Positions 53,509 to 64,000 of a stretch of 64,000 nucleotides of DNA are shown piece by piece. The notes beneath the pieces were generated by a model. It was given only the letters and a program-made list of their open reading frames with translations. It had not been told where the DNA came from and did no database searches. The stretch is taken from assembly GCA_021292165.1 (NCBI GenBank), contig CM037877.1:165256242-165320241 (forward strand), in the 5' to 3' direction. The translations under genes and the position numbers were made by a program. This DNA is from Shinisaurus crocodilurus (taxonomy: Eukaryota; Chordata; Lepidosauria; Squamata; Shinisauridae). How positions within the stretch are numbered: the stretch's first letter is position 1; each line of letters starts with the position of its first letter.

Positions 53509-53652
53509 CAGCCTTCCCCAACCTGGCGCCCTCCAGAGGTACTGGACTACAACTCCCATCACCCCCTGCTAGCACAGCCATTTGCTTGCTGGCTGAGGGT
53601 GATGGGAGTTGTAGTCCAACACATCTGGAGAGCACCAGGTTGGGGAAGGTTG
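53509..53652. mobile_element. hAT-type MITE
   Basis: 144 bp with left end cagccttccccaacctgg and right end ccaggttggggaaggttg. Flanking 8-mers (cgcttgtc, cattagct) do not match, so the ends may have mutated. Confidence 0.8.
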
Positions 53653-53654
53653 CA

Positions 53655-54215
53655 TTAGCTGCATTTCCAAAGATATTTGAAAGCTCCATTAGACATGGGA
53701 GTTCCATTCCATGTTTGTCTTTTTCTTTCTGAAAAAGAAGCTGGGGAGGGATTTGGATCAGGACCATGGCACCGGGGAGAGAGGATCTGACCCATTGCCC
53801 TGTGCTGCAGCCCCATTCCAAAGCTCCCCCTCATTCTGTGGACATCAGGAGCTCCAACACAGAGTTTCCCCTGTCATGTCACATCTAGTTTGACCCTTAC
53901 AAATGTAAATCATACCTGAGATTTTCCTCGAATGAAACATATCTTTAGCATTTATTGAAGATTAGCCTCTGGTGGAAAGGATATTTTCAGCTGTACTGGT
54001 AGGCACAGACTAACTGTCCCTGGCCTGCCAGAACTAAACTTTCTTCCCCTTATTCATGTACTAGAAGGGTCCTCTTGAACTCCAAGAAGGGGTATGGGAA
54101 TACTACCTTTGCTTTTCCAGAGGAGTAATCTGGTTTGAAGTAAAATAAAATCTCCTAAAGTGAGTCAATACAGAGATTCCCTGTCCACTTTTGCAGCCTT
54201 CCACTCATATTACTG
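53655..54215. other. Unassigned non-coding sequence
   Basis: No gene or repeat recognised. Confidence 0.5.
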
Positions 54216-54220
54216 TATTT

Positions 54221-54465
54221 CAGGCATGGGGAACCTCCAGCCCATGGCCCAGATAAGGCCTACAGGGGTTCCCCATCGAGCCAGAAAGTCTCTTCCCAAG
54301 CAAGGAAAAGCTCTTATCTCTGGTTAGCAGCTGATTGGAGATAAGAGCCTTTCCCTGCTAAGTGCTGAGAAAGAGAACCTTTCTCAGCATTCAACAGAAA
54401 AGCTGAAAACCATGGAAGGGCACTGAACTTCCTTCATGGGCACTTCACTGCCTTACCATGTGGTG
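54221..54465. mobile_element. hAT-like element, right end unclear
   Basis: Starts caggcatggggaacctcc. Contains an inverted pair around agctcttatctctggttagc and gattggagataagagc. No ORF. Confidence 0.5.
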
Positions 54466-54497
54466 CGGGGTGTGTGTGCGAGAGGGGGAGGAATGGG

Positions 54498-54502
54498 GTG
54501 GT

Positions 54503-54545
<43 letters not shown>

Positions 54546-54546
54546 C
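54498..54546. repeat. Compound (GT)n(GA)n microsatellite
   Basis: About 14 GT and 9 GA units. Confidence 0.95.
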
Positions 54547-54916
54547 ATGTGTGTCTGGGCATGCACCACATCGCAGCACTTTTGGCTGTGGCTCTGACCA
54601 CTGCTGGCATGCAACTTCCAGCATGTTTTCCTAGAACCAATGTGGCTCTCAGGATAAAAAAAATCCCACTCCTGCTCTATTTCCACTGGAGTAGCCAAGG
54701 GACAAATGCAATGGCAGTGCAGGCTGAATCTTCTTTGCAACTTGAACAAGTTGCAACAAGTTGAATCTCCAACTTGTTTAAGTTTTGCCATTGGTTCAAC
54801 AGTATTGTCAACTAAAACAATAAGTTGTTGCATTAGATGCATGAAGCATGCTGGATGATCACAGCTGATTGGAAGTTGTATAAGTTTGGGGAGTCCCTGT
54901 ACATTGCCCCTAATCC

Positions 54917-54918
<2 letters not shown>

Positions 54919-54949
<31 letters not shown>
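54919..54949. repeat. (AC)n microsatellite
   Basis: About 15 AC units. Confidence 0.95.
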
Positions 54950-54950
<1 letters not shown>

Positions 54951-54979
54951 CTCTAATTCACAAAAGTTTATGCCACAAT

Positions 54980-55070
54980 AAATCTGTTCATTAAGGTGCC
55001 ACAAGACCTTTTCTTGTTTTTGCTGCAACAGAATAGCATGGCTACTCCTCGAAACTGCAAATCTCTTCCT
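54980..55070. repeat. Old amniote dispersed repeat fragment
   Basis: ttaaggtgccacaagacct, then tttttgctgcaacagaatag and catggctactcctcgaaac. I recall these phrases from a repeat widespread in reptile and bird sequences, class uncertain; a possible relative lies at 1834-1930. Confidence 0.5.
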
Positions 55071-55239
55071 CCTCCTCTTTCACAAAGGAGATGGGTAGTT
55101 CATCCCTATACAGCTTCAGCAGCAATGACACAAGCAATCAAATGGGCTGCTACAGCTCAAATCTGGCAAGTAGTGCAGAACTGTTTATGCAGTGGCTCAT
55201 GCAATCAGGCCATAAACAGCACACTGCTATTTATTTTAA

Positions 55240-55370
55240 AATGCTGTTTAGTTTTACTTGTTAATTTGTCTCTGGTTTTTATCTGTATTTTTATCTTCTT
55301 TTGTATTATACTGTCTTAATCTAAACTGCCTTGTGTACTTTTTGTAAAAAGATAATAAGAATAATAGAAG
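55240..55370 (+). repeat. Old L2-type 3' end fragment
   Basis: Pyrimidine-rich run ending cttaatctaaactgccttgt and A-rich sequence, similar in plan to 61.02-61.13 kb. Degraded. Confidence 0.45.
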
Positions 55371-55593
55371 TTACTTTGCCAGCCACTACTCTTTCTGGAC
55401 ACCAGTGTAAATTGGAGGGTTTCTGAACATCAGCCAAATTCCAAATTCCAGTCTCCACAAAATCAAAGATTTTTAAATGCAAAGTGTAGATTAGATTAGA
55501 TAATTGCACAGACAGACATGATTAACAGAAATGCCCTCTAAACTCAAGGAGACCATTTGCAGAAGGAATGTCAAGTGCAAACATCCAACTTAG

Positions 55594-55729
55594 GGTGCAA
55601 TCCTATGCATGTTTAGACAGAAAAAATATCCTACAACTCCCAGCATGCCCCAGCCAGCATGGCTGGCTGGGGAATGGTGGGAGTTGTAGGATTTTTTTCT
55701 GCCTAAGCATGCAAACTGTATTGTGCCCA
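55594..55729. mobile_element. Palindromic MITE (gcatgtttagacag family)
   Basis: 136 bp. gcatgtttagacagaaaaaa with cctacaactcccagcatgcc on the left is inverted against gggagttgtaggattttttt and gcctaagcatgc on the right. Outer ends gggtgcaatccta and ttgtgccc relate it to the aatccta family. Confidence 0.75.
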
Positions 55730-55839
55730 GGATGAAGGAGAATTTAGTTTTGATTCATTTTGGACAAGAATTTGCCCTGTTTTCACCCTCGAACACAAAT
55801 CTGAACACATTTCTGGGGAAACCCTCGCATGTTCCCAAG

Positions 55840-56110
55840 CTTGCATCTACATTCAAAAAAATGCCCACGTTAGAAAAATGTGCACTCTAGAAATGCGGAT
55901 TTTGGAGGAAATTCGCATTTTCACATTTCAGTCAATGGGGGAAAGTGAGCATTTGGATACATGCTTTAAAAAAAAAAAAAGGTGCACTGTTCCCATTTGA
56001 AAAACAACAAAGGCTCACAACTGGGAATGGAGATGAGGTGAAACAAGCTTCAAGGTGAAGATCAGAGAATCTTGATGAGACAGAGCTTTGCTGATTCTCC
56101 CATCTCTACA
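55840..56110. repeat. AT-rich repeat with aaatgtgcac words
   Basis: gaaaaatgtgcactctagaa, then cattttcacatttcagtca and a 12-base A run; partly like 45.3-45.47 kb. Confidence 0.4.
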
Positions 56111-56114
56111 AGGA

Positions 56115-56790
56115 ATTTGCGCTGCCGGAGCATTTATTTCCTCTCACAACACAGCATTTTCAGTGTTTCCATTTTGCAGATGGACTAGCAGTGAGAGCAC
56201 TGGGTGGGCAGTAAGCAGCAAAGCACAGAGAGGTCTATTATTATGTCACTCTATTTTGAATGCCCAAACTTGGCCTGGGTTGTTGTTGATGATGACTTTT
56301 CATGCCAAATCTGTAGATAAAGGCTACTTCACATACTGCAATTTTTTCTAACAAAGATCATCTCCATGTAGCAAAACATGTGTTTACTATAATGTGTGAA
56401 GCATGGCATGCATATTTCTTATGCCATGAATACACCAGTTGGGCAGCTGACGCATGCAGTGAAAAACAAAATAAAAAAGCACTTGTGTTGCTTTTCACGT
56501 ATCATGATAAACAAACCCGGGTTTTTCCTTCACAGAGATTCTCTCTGTAAGAAAATTATAAAGAATGAAGCACTCCCAATATGGTTCAGAAATCCATCCA
56601 AGATGTCTCAAGAAGGACACATATTGACTCACTTGAATTCAGATGCTCCATTCAGGAAAACATAGGCCAACTAACCTGTTTAGTTGCACGCATTGCAGTT
56701 GTATTAAGGTAAGCAATTCAACTCCAGGCTCCCAACTTCCAACTCTTTGTTGTATCCTGAAGGCTTCATCTTTCTTTACTTATATGGCTA
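56115..56790. other. Unassigned non-coding sequence
   Basis: No gene. No repeat recognised. Confidence 0.5.
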
Positions 56791-56795
56791 TAGAC

Positions 56796-57930
56796 CAGGG
56801 ATAGGCAATATGTGCCTGCAGGAACCCCAACACCTTTCTTAGTGCTCACTGAGGTGCTATACCGCTCCCACTTTTTTAAAAAAATAACAAATTTTCTTAC
56901 CGGCAGCTAGGATCGCTTCAAACCAAAGTGAGGGCCTTGAGCTGCTGCCATCTTAATTTCCCATGAATGCCTCTGGGCCCCACGTGGGGCTTGGAGACAT
57001 TCTTAAGAAATGAAAATGGTGGGCAGCTGAAGGCCAATGCTTTCCTCTGTAGTGCACCCAGCCACCAAGAAAAAGAAGAGGAAAAAGAAAAAGGCTGTCC
57101 TGTCACTTCTGTCTGGTAAGCTGGGTGTGTGTGTGTGTGTGTTGGGGGTGTGTGCTAAAGAGAGAAGCAGATGGCTTGCGAGAGCAGTGGGAGCCTAGGA
57201 AAGGCAGCAAAAAGCCGGCTTGGACTGGGGGTGGTCAGGGAAGCCAACAGGAAGCAAGCGGGGAGGGAGAGGAAGCAGGAAGCCATCAGGAGCCAGCTGG
57301 GACCAACCTGGGAGACTGGGGAGGGCTGTGTGCTTGTAAGTCTGAATGGATGAGGGGGTGCATGTGTGTGAAAAAAGAGAGTGAGAGAGAAAGGGTTTAG
57401 GGTGGATTTTAGAGGGATCCTGAAGAAGAGTGAGTATGGTGTTTCATGTGCTTGCAGTGAGGAGGAGGAGGAGGAGGAGGAGGAGGAGGGAGGGGCATGT
57501 GTGCATGCATGCATGATGGATACATGGGGTGCTTGCATGTGTGGGGAGGGTGAAGGAAGTAAGGGATGGATGGATGGAGAGTGTATGTGTGCATGCACAT
57601 GCAAGAGAGAGCGAGAGAGCACACATCTATGGGTGGCGAGCCAGGGTGTGAGAGAGAAAGAGGTGGGAGGAATGAGTTGGCTGGTAGAGGAAAGAAAAAA
57701 AGTATTTGCCTTCTGTGAACTAGGTTTCCATTGGCACTGAAAACTGAAGGCTCAAAGGATCCATTTAGTGAGCTGGGGCCCAGCCCCCACCTCTGCCTTG
57801 TACTCAGTATTTTGGGCAGGTCCTTTGTGACTCGCCACACCTCCCACGGCAGCCATTTTATGGTGGTGCCCAGAATGTGTATGGATGGTGCAATTTTGGC
57901 TACACAAGGACAAGGACTTGGAGAAAAAAT
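56796..57930 (-). mobile_element. Composite DNA-transposon-like repeat, inverted relative of 6.9-7.5 kb
   Basis: Left end cagggataggcaatatgtgc. The segment 57570-57900 is the inverse of 6895-7300: shared agaaggcaaat, ccaactcattcctccc and the TC-rich/ccatcc parts. It contains (GT)n near 57126, GGA-rich tracts and a ccatccatcc tract. Another left end of the same kind lies at 63836. No transposase. The right end is truncated or diverged near 57930. Confidence 0.6.
57460..57491. repeat. (GAG)n microsatellite
   Basis: About ten GAG units, which give the apparent poly-Glu/poly-Ser frames here. Confidence 0.95.
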
Positions 57931-57934
57931 TCAC

Positions 57935-58735
57935 TATTAGTCTGTAGAATGTCTTTAACAAGAAGCCAGGTTTGATACCCTGAGAGAGAGGGTGGGTGGG
58001 GGGAAGCATGGTGTCTGTTGCTTTTAGATGTTTGGAAACACTCCCAGGCTGCCAGTGATCTCTTTTCCTTTGCCTCACCTCCTCACTCCTGTATGGGGGT
58101 ATGGGGGATTTCTTCTCCCCACTACCTATGGGGAAACTGCTCCTTCACTGGGCAGTCCCACCTATGGGGTTACTTATTTACTGCAAATGCAGCTACTACC
58201 ATCCTTTGACCATAACAAAACAAGGCCTCAGGCCTACTCAGATTCATTGTAACTTCACAGAGGCCACACACAGTACACATCACAGAACCCCAATAGTTAT
58301 ATACAGGCATTTCTCCACAAGGGGCCAAACTGTAGGCCAATAGAACTGGGAGGCTGAAGTGCAGACAGTGTTGGTTCTAGGATTTGGTGGGCATGGGGTG
58401 GCAGTGTTTGTACAAGGTATTCTCAATGGGTCCCCTTAAACTGATGCAATCCAATAGTTCTCTCATGCTGCCACAAACCTTCAGTGCTCTATTCAAACTA
58501 TGGTGCTGTTGGAGTGGTGGTCTCTCTTTGCCAGTCTTGGAAGCCCAGCAAATGTTCAGCCTCACCAGCCTCTGAAGGAAGCCCTGGTATAAAGAGGGAA
58601 CTCTGACAAAGCTGGTCAAATGGGAGGAGAGGGGAATTAAAAAGCCCTTGATGTCTTGGCAGGGTCAATGTTGCTGGCCCTTTAGCCCTTGCTCTATTCA
58701 AAATGTAGTTGCCAACTAATATTCTAGTCCCTCCC
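57935..58735. other. Unassigned non-coding sequence
   Basis: No gene or clear repeat. Confidence 0.5.
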
Positions 58736-58737
58736 TT

Positions 58738-58832
58738 ACGCTGCAATCTTATGCACACTTACCTAGGAGTAAGTCCTATTGAATTCAGTGAGACCTACTT
58801 TTGAGTATACACACACAGGATTGCACTGTTAG
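58738..58832. mobile_element. Palindromic MITE (aatccta family)
   Basis: gctgcaatcttatgcacact, then acctaggagtaagtcctatt, gagacctacttttgagtat and acacaggattgcactg; near-intact. Confidence 0.75.
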
Positions 58833-58839
58833 GAGGTCG

Positions 58840-59530
58840 CAAGACACACACTTTTCCCCATACAGGGATTAATCTCCAGGTTGGAAAAAGTAATTTACAA
58901 AGTGGCCTTTAGTGACACTCAGTGTTATTATAGACTTATTGTATCAGTCTCATATTGCAGTGCCAAAGGATAATGTGGGACAACAAATACACCTGTAGAG
59001 AAGTCATTTGAGAGATGGCATTCACATCAATACTCCTTGCTGGAGTCTGGAAACAATGCCACTATAGTATTTTAAAAGCTGAATATCACCCCATGTAATC
59101 CAGGTTGCAATATAAAAATCACCATTGAACAAGTTTTCATCTTGCACAAATATCACACAGACGTTGAAGTGCAGATGATTTTCAAGCAATTTCCTTCTCT
59201 GCCTTCACAAGATGAAATGTAACCAAACTCATCTATCGCATCTTGTTTGGAATAATAGATGGCAAAATAAAAACCTGTTTGGGGGATTTAATGGCTGATA
59301 GAAATAGAGGTGTCCAAAGCAAGGGAAGAATACAGCCTATGAATACAGTCAAATATAATTTAGGGAAGTATCAATTTGCATCTTCTTAAATAATCCCTAA
59401 CCTTTGGGGTGGGGGAGAGAATATATGAAAGGAGCTGTAAGCTCCAATCCAATCAGTGAGAGGAGATGGGGTGCGACAACCAGCATGGCCAAATAACATT
59501 GACAAACCTGAAGTATGTTACATGGCATTC
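58840..59530. other. Unassigned non-coding sequence
   Basis: No gene or clear repeat. Confidence 0.5.
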
Positions 59531-59541
59531 TTTGTGTAGAC

Positions 59542-59677
59542 CAGCCTTCAATAGCCTGGTGCCTTCCAGATGTTTTGGACTACAGTCCCCATCATTGCTG
59601 TCCATTATCCATGCTGGGTGGGCCTGATGGGAGTTGTAGTCCAAAACATCTGGAGGGCACCAGGTTGGGGAAGGCTG
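59542..59677. mobile_element. hAT-type MITE with 8-bp duplication
   Basis: 136 bp, best-preserved right arm in the window (ccaaaacatctggagggcac, ending ggggaaggctg). Exact 8-bp duplication gtgtagac at 59534-59541 and 59678-59685, the same octamer as at 37.6 kb. Confidence 0.92.
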
Positions 59678-59699
59678 GTGTAGACCCACAACACTGCAT

Positions 59700-59840
59700 A
59701 GCAGCATAAGAAGAACTCTGCTGGATTGGACCAACGATCTATCCAGTCCAGCATTCTATTTTTAACAGTGGTGGTGGCCCAGATGTTTATTAGTAGGGTA
59801 GAAATGCTCCTCCGTTGTTTTTCCCCAGCATTCAGAGATA
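59700..59840 (-). repeat. CR1/L3-type 3' end fragment
   Basis: cataagaagaactctgctgg, then ctatccagtccagcattct and aggtagaaatgctcc-like tail; inverted ending as at 63.47 kb. Confidence 0.55.
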
Positions 59841-59849
59841 GACTAACTC

Positions 59850-60645
59850 TAAACATGGAGGGTCCACTTTGCTATCATGGCTCATAGACGTACCTTGAAT
59901 GAGTTATTTAACACATACTTTTTACCAGCACATAACATGGTGAAAAGGTTTATTTTCACTTCTTTCCATGCTTCAGGAGTCTCACGCAGACACGCGAGCT
60001 CCCCGTTTGCGTGAGTTGTGCAGTGAAGTGTGGGAAGAGCATGCAAGAGTCATTTGTACATCTCCTACTGCCCCTTCTGTGTCATGTGTGAAGGACTTTT
60101 CAATTGCCAGTACAGGAGAGGAGAAATGTGTTACAATAAATAATGAAATTAACAAGAGCTATCTAGGCAAACTACTGTATTCTTATTTTTGCGCGTGCAC
60201 ACCCACGCATGCACACACACACACACGCTAACATTTTTACCAGAATTAAAATGGTCACATCTTGCCCATGACTTAACAGTCATGGAATAGTGCAATCTGG
60301 TTTTAAATCTGAGCTTCTTTTGCTTTGGTGCAAAGTAAATCAACTAGTCTCCATGGTAGGTGATAGATATATCATCCAAACTTCCTATGTGACACGTAGC
60401 CAGCAATTTGTTTCTCACTACAGTAGTTTCTCACCATCTTAACTCAGATGGAACACAGCAAAGATTGCCTAGTAAGAAATGCAAAGTGATTTTTAAAAAA
60501 GAAAGGGGAAAAATCTTATCTTTTCCTTCGGTGAGATGAAAGACTGATATATATGGTTGTAAATGCATACTATAATATATTTATTACACGGTTTCTCCAA
60601 TGGTATTCTGGTACCTACAATCCAGGTTTTGTCCACCTGCAAGCA
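59850..60645. other. Unassigned non-coding sequence
   Basis: Short ACAC tract at 60212-60228. No gene. Confidence 0.5.
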
Positions 60646-60649
60646 GTCC

Positions 60650-61138
60650 CAATGTTAGTGCTGGTGCTAACATTTAAAGCCCTAAACGGCTTGGGGCCAG
60701 GGTATCTGAAGGATCGTCTCCTCCCATATGTACCTGCCCGGACACTAGGATCTGCATCAGCAGTCCTTCTCTGAGAGCCCCTGCCAAAGGAAGTGAGGCA
60801 GGTGGCTACCAGGAGGAGGGCCTTTTCTGCTGTGGCACCCCGGTTATGGAATGAGCTCCCCAAAGAGGTCCGCCTGGCGCCTACTTTGTATTCTTTCCGG
60901 CGCCAGGTGAAGACCTTTCTGTTCTCTCAGGCATTTTAATCATTTTAATCATCTTAATCATTGTAATCTTGTTTTTAATTCCGTTATTGTAACTGCTGCT
61001 GCTAGCTCTGCTGTTTGTTTTTAATCTGTGGTTTTAAATTTTATATTTTATATTGTATTTTATGATTTTAACTGTTGTAAACCGCCCATAGAGCTTCGGC
61101 TATTGGGCAGTATAAAAATGTATTAAATAAATAAATAA
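60650..61138 (+). mobile_element. L2 3' end, 5'-truncated
   Basis: Coding remnant VLTFKALNGLGPGYLKDRLLPY at the start, then (with a stop at cttctctgagag) ggaggagggccttttctgct, a 3' UTR of atcattttaatcat repeats, the conserved cataga gcttcggctattgggcag ending and an aaataaataaat tail to 61138. Distinct L2 subfamily from the 13-16.5 kb element, whose 3' end differs. Confidence 0.9.
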
Positions 61139-61139
61139 A

Positions 61140-62250
61140 ATGCTCCTGTAGATATGCCTTCCCTGGTAAAGTGTGATGTGTGAACTGGGCAGTCGCTGGT
61201 ACGATCCACAATTACCGTTTCCCTGAGCCCTATTTACTCAGTAGGGCTTTCCCCCCCCCCTTCCCTATAGCCCTCTTGAAGCATTCAAGCTGAAACCCCC
61301 TTCAGACCTTCACGCTGGATGCACCAAGCTCCCTCTAGAGCTCTTCAAATAGAGGACTATCCTCTGGAAAGTAGGCCCCCTGGCCGCCCTATGTCTAGGG
61401 GCCTTCAAACCAACCTCTCTCATGCACTGAAGGGAAGAGTGAGATCATGCCCATCAGCCTTCCCCTGCAACATGCCCCCTGTGGGCTGCATGTTCAGTGA
61501 GCATGAGAAGGGGCCCTATGCACATAGAGATATACCTATGAAGAACTCCTCCATGCAAAGGGAGATCCTGGGCTAGTCACAATCCTCCCTTGCCCGGAGG
61601 AGCTCTCCATGTGTACATCAGTACATATGTAGGGCTCCTTCTCATGCTCGTTAACACATGGACGGTGGTGGTTGGCAGCAGCATCCGTGGCAAGGGGAGG
61701 GACTGATGGGCATGACTATGCAGCCCACTGTCCATCTGCAAAGTGTGCTCCTTTGAACACCACTTCTGCACTGTGTCCACACAGAGAAATGTGTGTGTGT
61801 GTAGGCACAGGTCCATCCGTGCTGCTGCTGCTAGTGACACCCATTCCAGCCGTACATTTGTCCACACAATTGGGCACCCAAGGAGGTTTTGGACTGCTCA
61901 TATGTGTTTGTTTTTTACATGTAGGTTAGGAAGTCTCCATCAATTGACATTCTAAAAGCTGGTTTAAGGGCTGATCTGCATACATTCAGCATCAAACACA
62001 GGGCTGTGGACACCAGCCACCATCTCACCATGGTCTGGGGAGGATAAGATTGCAAATAGAGATGCAGCGGATGGGAGGATCCTTAACCCTTCCCCAGCCA
62101 TTGCATTTCTCCTGTGACCTCCACCCCTAAGGCCACTTTCACAAATGAATCTGGTGCCACATCAAGTGGGGGGAAAGTATCTGGGAAGGGGGCTGCAGGA
62201 GAAAAGCAGTGAATAGGGAAGGATGACACACACGCATCCTGCCTGCCTGC
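61140..62250. other. Unassigned non-coding sequence
   Basis: No gene or clear repeat. Pyrimidine tract near 61250-61262. Confidence 0.5.
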
Positions 62251-62256
62251 TGCTCC

Positions 62257-62297
62257 TCCCCCGCCCCGCCCCGCCCCGCCCCGCCCCGCCCCGCCCC
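62257..62297. repeat. (CCCCG)n pentamer minisatellite
   Basis: About eight units; the minus strand is G-rich with regular G4 runs, so quadruplex formation is plausible. Confidence 0.95.
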
Positions 62298-62299
62298 AC

Positions 62300-62780
62300 T
62301 CACTGCTGTGGCTCTATGTTTGCTACCGAACATCTCAATTGACCCCAAGTTACATGGGGTTGTCTCATGATGGCAATGGAATAACAGGCAAAGGATGATT
62401 GTGGGGCAATTCAACGGCTTTGCCTTTATATAGATATCCACAGTCAGCTGAAGTTTCTTACTTAATGTGTGGGCTTTATTTCTAGCTTAAGTGCTAAAAC
62501 AATACATTTGAACACTCACCCAGGGTGCTTAACTGCTACAGAGAGATATGGGCATGAAAAATTACTCCTGTGAAGCGTTTGAGACTAGACAGACACCATG
62601 GCGTGTGTTTGGGATTGCTTTGAACTTTTCCTATTAAAAGCTACTATTGCCTATATTCTATAAACCCAAACTATTCTTGAGTTTCAAGGAGGATGGGGGG
62701 GACTATACTGTGCGGTGAATTTCAACAGGGTTGTCAAGAGGAGTACTGTTTATTGACATGCAGTAGCCATTTAAAACTTG
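62300..62780. other. Unassigned non-coding sequence
   Basis: No gene or clear repeat. Confidence 0.5.
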
Positions 62781-62784
62781 GCAC

Positions 62785-63088
62785 TTCACGCCACAAATTT
62801 CGATGGCTTTAAAAGGAGATTAGACAAATTCATGGAGGATAATGCTGTCAGTGTGGCTACTGATCATGATGGCGGCAGCATACTCCCTCCAGGAGCAGAG
62901 GAAGTAAGCTTGTGAATACCACTGGCTGGGGAAGATGAGCAGGACGGTGTTCCACCATTCATGTCCTGTTTGTGGGCTACCCACTGGGACATCTGGTTGG
63001 CCACTGTGGAAACAGAATGCTGGCCTAGACAGACCTTTGGTCTGATCCACCAGAGTTGCTCTTCTTATGTTCTTATGTGCTGAGAGAG
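62785..63088 (+). repeat. CR1/L3-type 3' end, plus strand
   Basis: Contains ttagacaaattcatggagga, then ggctactgatcatgatgg, gacctttggtctgatccacc and a tcttatgttcttatg ending. The opposite orientation to 63474-63715, with which it shares the ending. Confidence 0.7.
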
Positions 63089-63089
63089 A

Positions 63090-63470
63090 TGAAAAAAACC
63101 CAGTCCAGAGCAAATGTGGGGGGAATAAGGTATGAAGTAGAACGTAGCAGATTACTTTTAAAGCTGAAACTGCCCTGCTTGAAAGGAGATAGTTTGCACG
63201 TGTGTGAACTAGAGCTCAGAGTTCCCATGGATGAAGAAAAGAGAGCAGGACATTTAGATGTTGCCATGGTTTCTCAAATGGGACCACGGGGACACTTGTG
63301 CAAACAAGTGCATAGAAAAGGTATGCATGGAAGAGGGGTGGGGGGATTCTCCCCCTCCCCACTGCACATGTTCACAAAACCCTGTGTACACGTCCTATGT
63401 GTATATAAGGCACATGTGTATATACAAACTGTACACAAATTTTGCAGGTTGAGAACCTTGCAAAAAGGAA
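63090..63470. other. Unassigned non-coding sequence
   Basis: No gene or clear repeat; tatatacaaact-type alternating purine/pyrimidine near 63390-63430. Confidence 0.5.
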
Positions 63471-63473
63471 GAG

Positions 63474-63715
63474 CATAAGAACATAAGAAGAGCCATGCTG
63501 GATCAGACCAGAGGCCTATCTAGTCTAGCGTTCTGTTCACACATTGGCCAACCAGATGCCCCACTAGGAAGCCCACAAGCAGGACATGAGTGCAACAGCA
63601 CCCTCCTGCTCGTGTTCCCCAACAACTGGTATTGAGAAGCATAGTGCCTCTGAAACCGGAGGTAATATACAGCCATCATGACTAGTAGTCATTGATAGCC
63701 TTATCCTCCCAGTCA
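63474..63715 (-). repeat. CR1/L3-type 3' end, minus strand
   Basis: cataagaacataagaagagc, then gctggatcagaccagaggcc, ttctgttcacacattggcca and gatgccccactaggaag. On the minus strand it ends tcttatgttcttatg as at 63.07 kb. The last part corresponds to the same 3' UTR region as 62.87-63.05 kb. Confidence 0.7.
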
Positions 63716-63835
63716 TACATACAAGCCTATGTGTGTACCTGCATAGGGGCTTTACACACCCAGTCTAGTGAATGTGCATAGGTGTGGGCAGGGCCTGCCT
63801 CCACAACCCCACGCTCCCCACACATGTTCTCTTTA

Positions 63836-64000
63836 CAGGGCTAGGCAATGTGGAGCCCGTGGGCACCAATGCACCCTCAGCCACTTTTCTTGGCTCCAAC
63901 CAAGGGGCCCTACTTCTCCCACTTTAAAAAAAATAAAAAAATAGCACATTTTCTTACCGACAGCTGAAATCACTGTTGGTGCCAAAAACTGTGGCTTCAA
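63836..64000. mobile_element. hAT-like element start, runs off window
   Basis: Left end cagggctaggcaatgtggag and later agcacattttcttaccgaca, close to 56.80-56.92 kb (cagggataggcaat, aaattttcttaccggcag). Incomplete at the window edge. Confidence 0.65.

Noticed and set aside
57381..57740. Poly-Glu containing frame
   Set aside because: It is the translation of a (GAG)n microsatellite inside a repeat.

Overview
The window looks like a non-coding, transposon-rich stretch of a squamate reptile (lizard-type) nuclear genome. That call rests on the repeat mix: a recent CR1 family with an almost complete two-ORF copy, an L2 element ending in a short A/T-rich microsatellite, an L1 tail, a third non-LTR lineage with a C-terminal C2H2 finger, tRNA-headed and MIR-like SINEs, and many short palindromic DNA transposons. 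No host protein-coding exon, tRNA, rRNA or CRISPR array could be supported on either strand. The species and neighbouring host genes cannot be told from the sequence.

Layout. 1-5 kb: old repeats, then an internally deleted non-LTR element (2948-4398, minus) between 41-bp target-site duplications. 5-8 kb: a direct repeat, an L1 3' fragment (5933-6794) with a 16-bp target duplication, and a composite repeat that reappears inverted at 56.8-57.9 kb. 8-12.5 kb: CR1 copy A (minus) with open ORF1 (zinc-binding motif, coiled coil, SGNH esterase) and open ORF2 (endonuclease plus reverse transcriptase). 13-16.5 kb: a decayed L2 with CpG-dense 5' region (plus). 20.2-23.3 kb: two further CR1 copies, B (minus) and C (plus), head to head. 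24-49 kb: mostly unassigned AT-rich sequence with SINEs, hAT-like palindromic MITEs, microsatellites and old CR1/L2 scraps. 49.4-64 kb: a Tigger-like MITE, a repeat-poor stretch that may hold conserved non-coding elements (50.5-51.5 kb), more MITEs, an L2 3' end and inverted CR1-like tails.

The elements form a layered record. Autonomous LINEs (CR1, L2, L1) could have supplied the reverse transcriptase for SINEs with similar 3' ends. The short hAT-like palindromes landed later, inside SINEs, at 8-bp sites fitting nTnnnnAn. Three points deserve a second look: repeated hAT-MITE insertion at or near one SINE position, with perfect 8-bp duplications at several copies; a 106-bp near-perfect palindrome; and the extra 20-bp target copy at the 5' junction of the 41-bp-duplicated element. 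Host-gene function, if any, would be regulatory. No wholly new biological system was identified.
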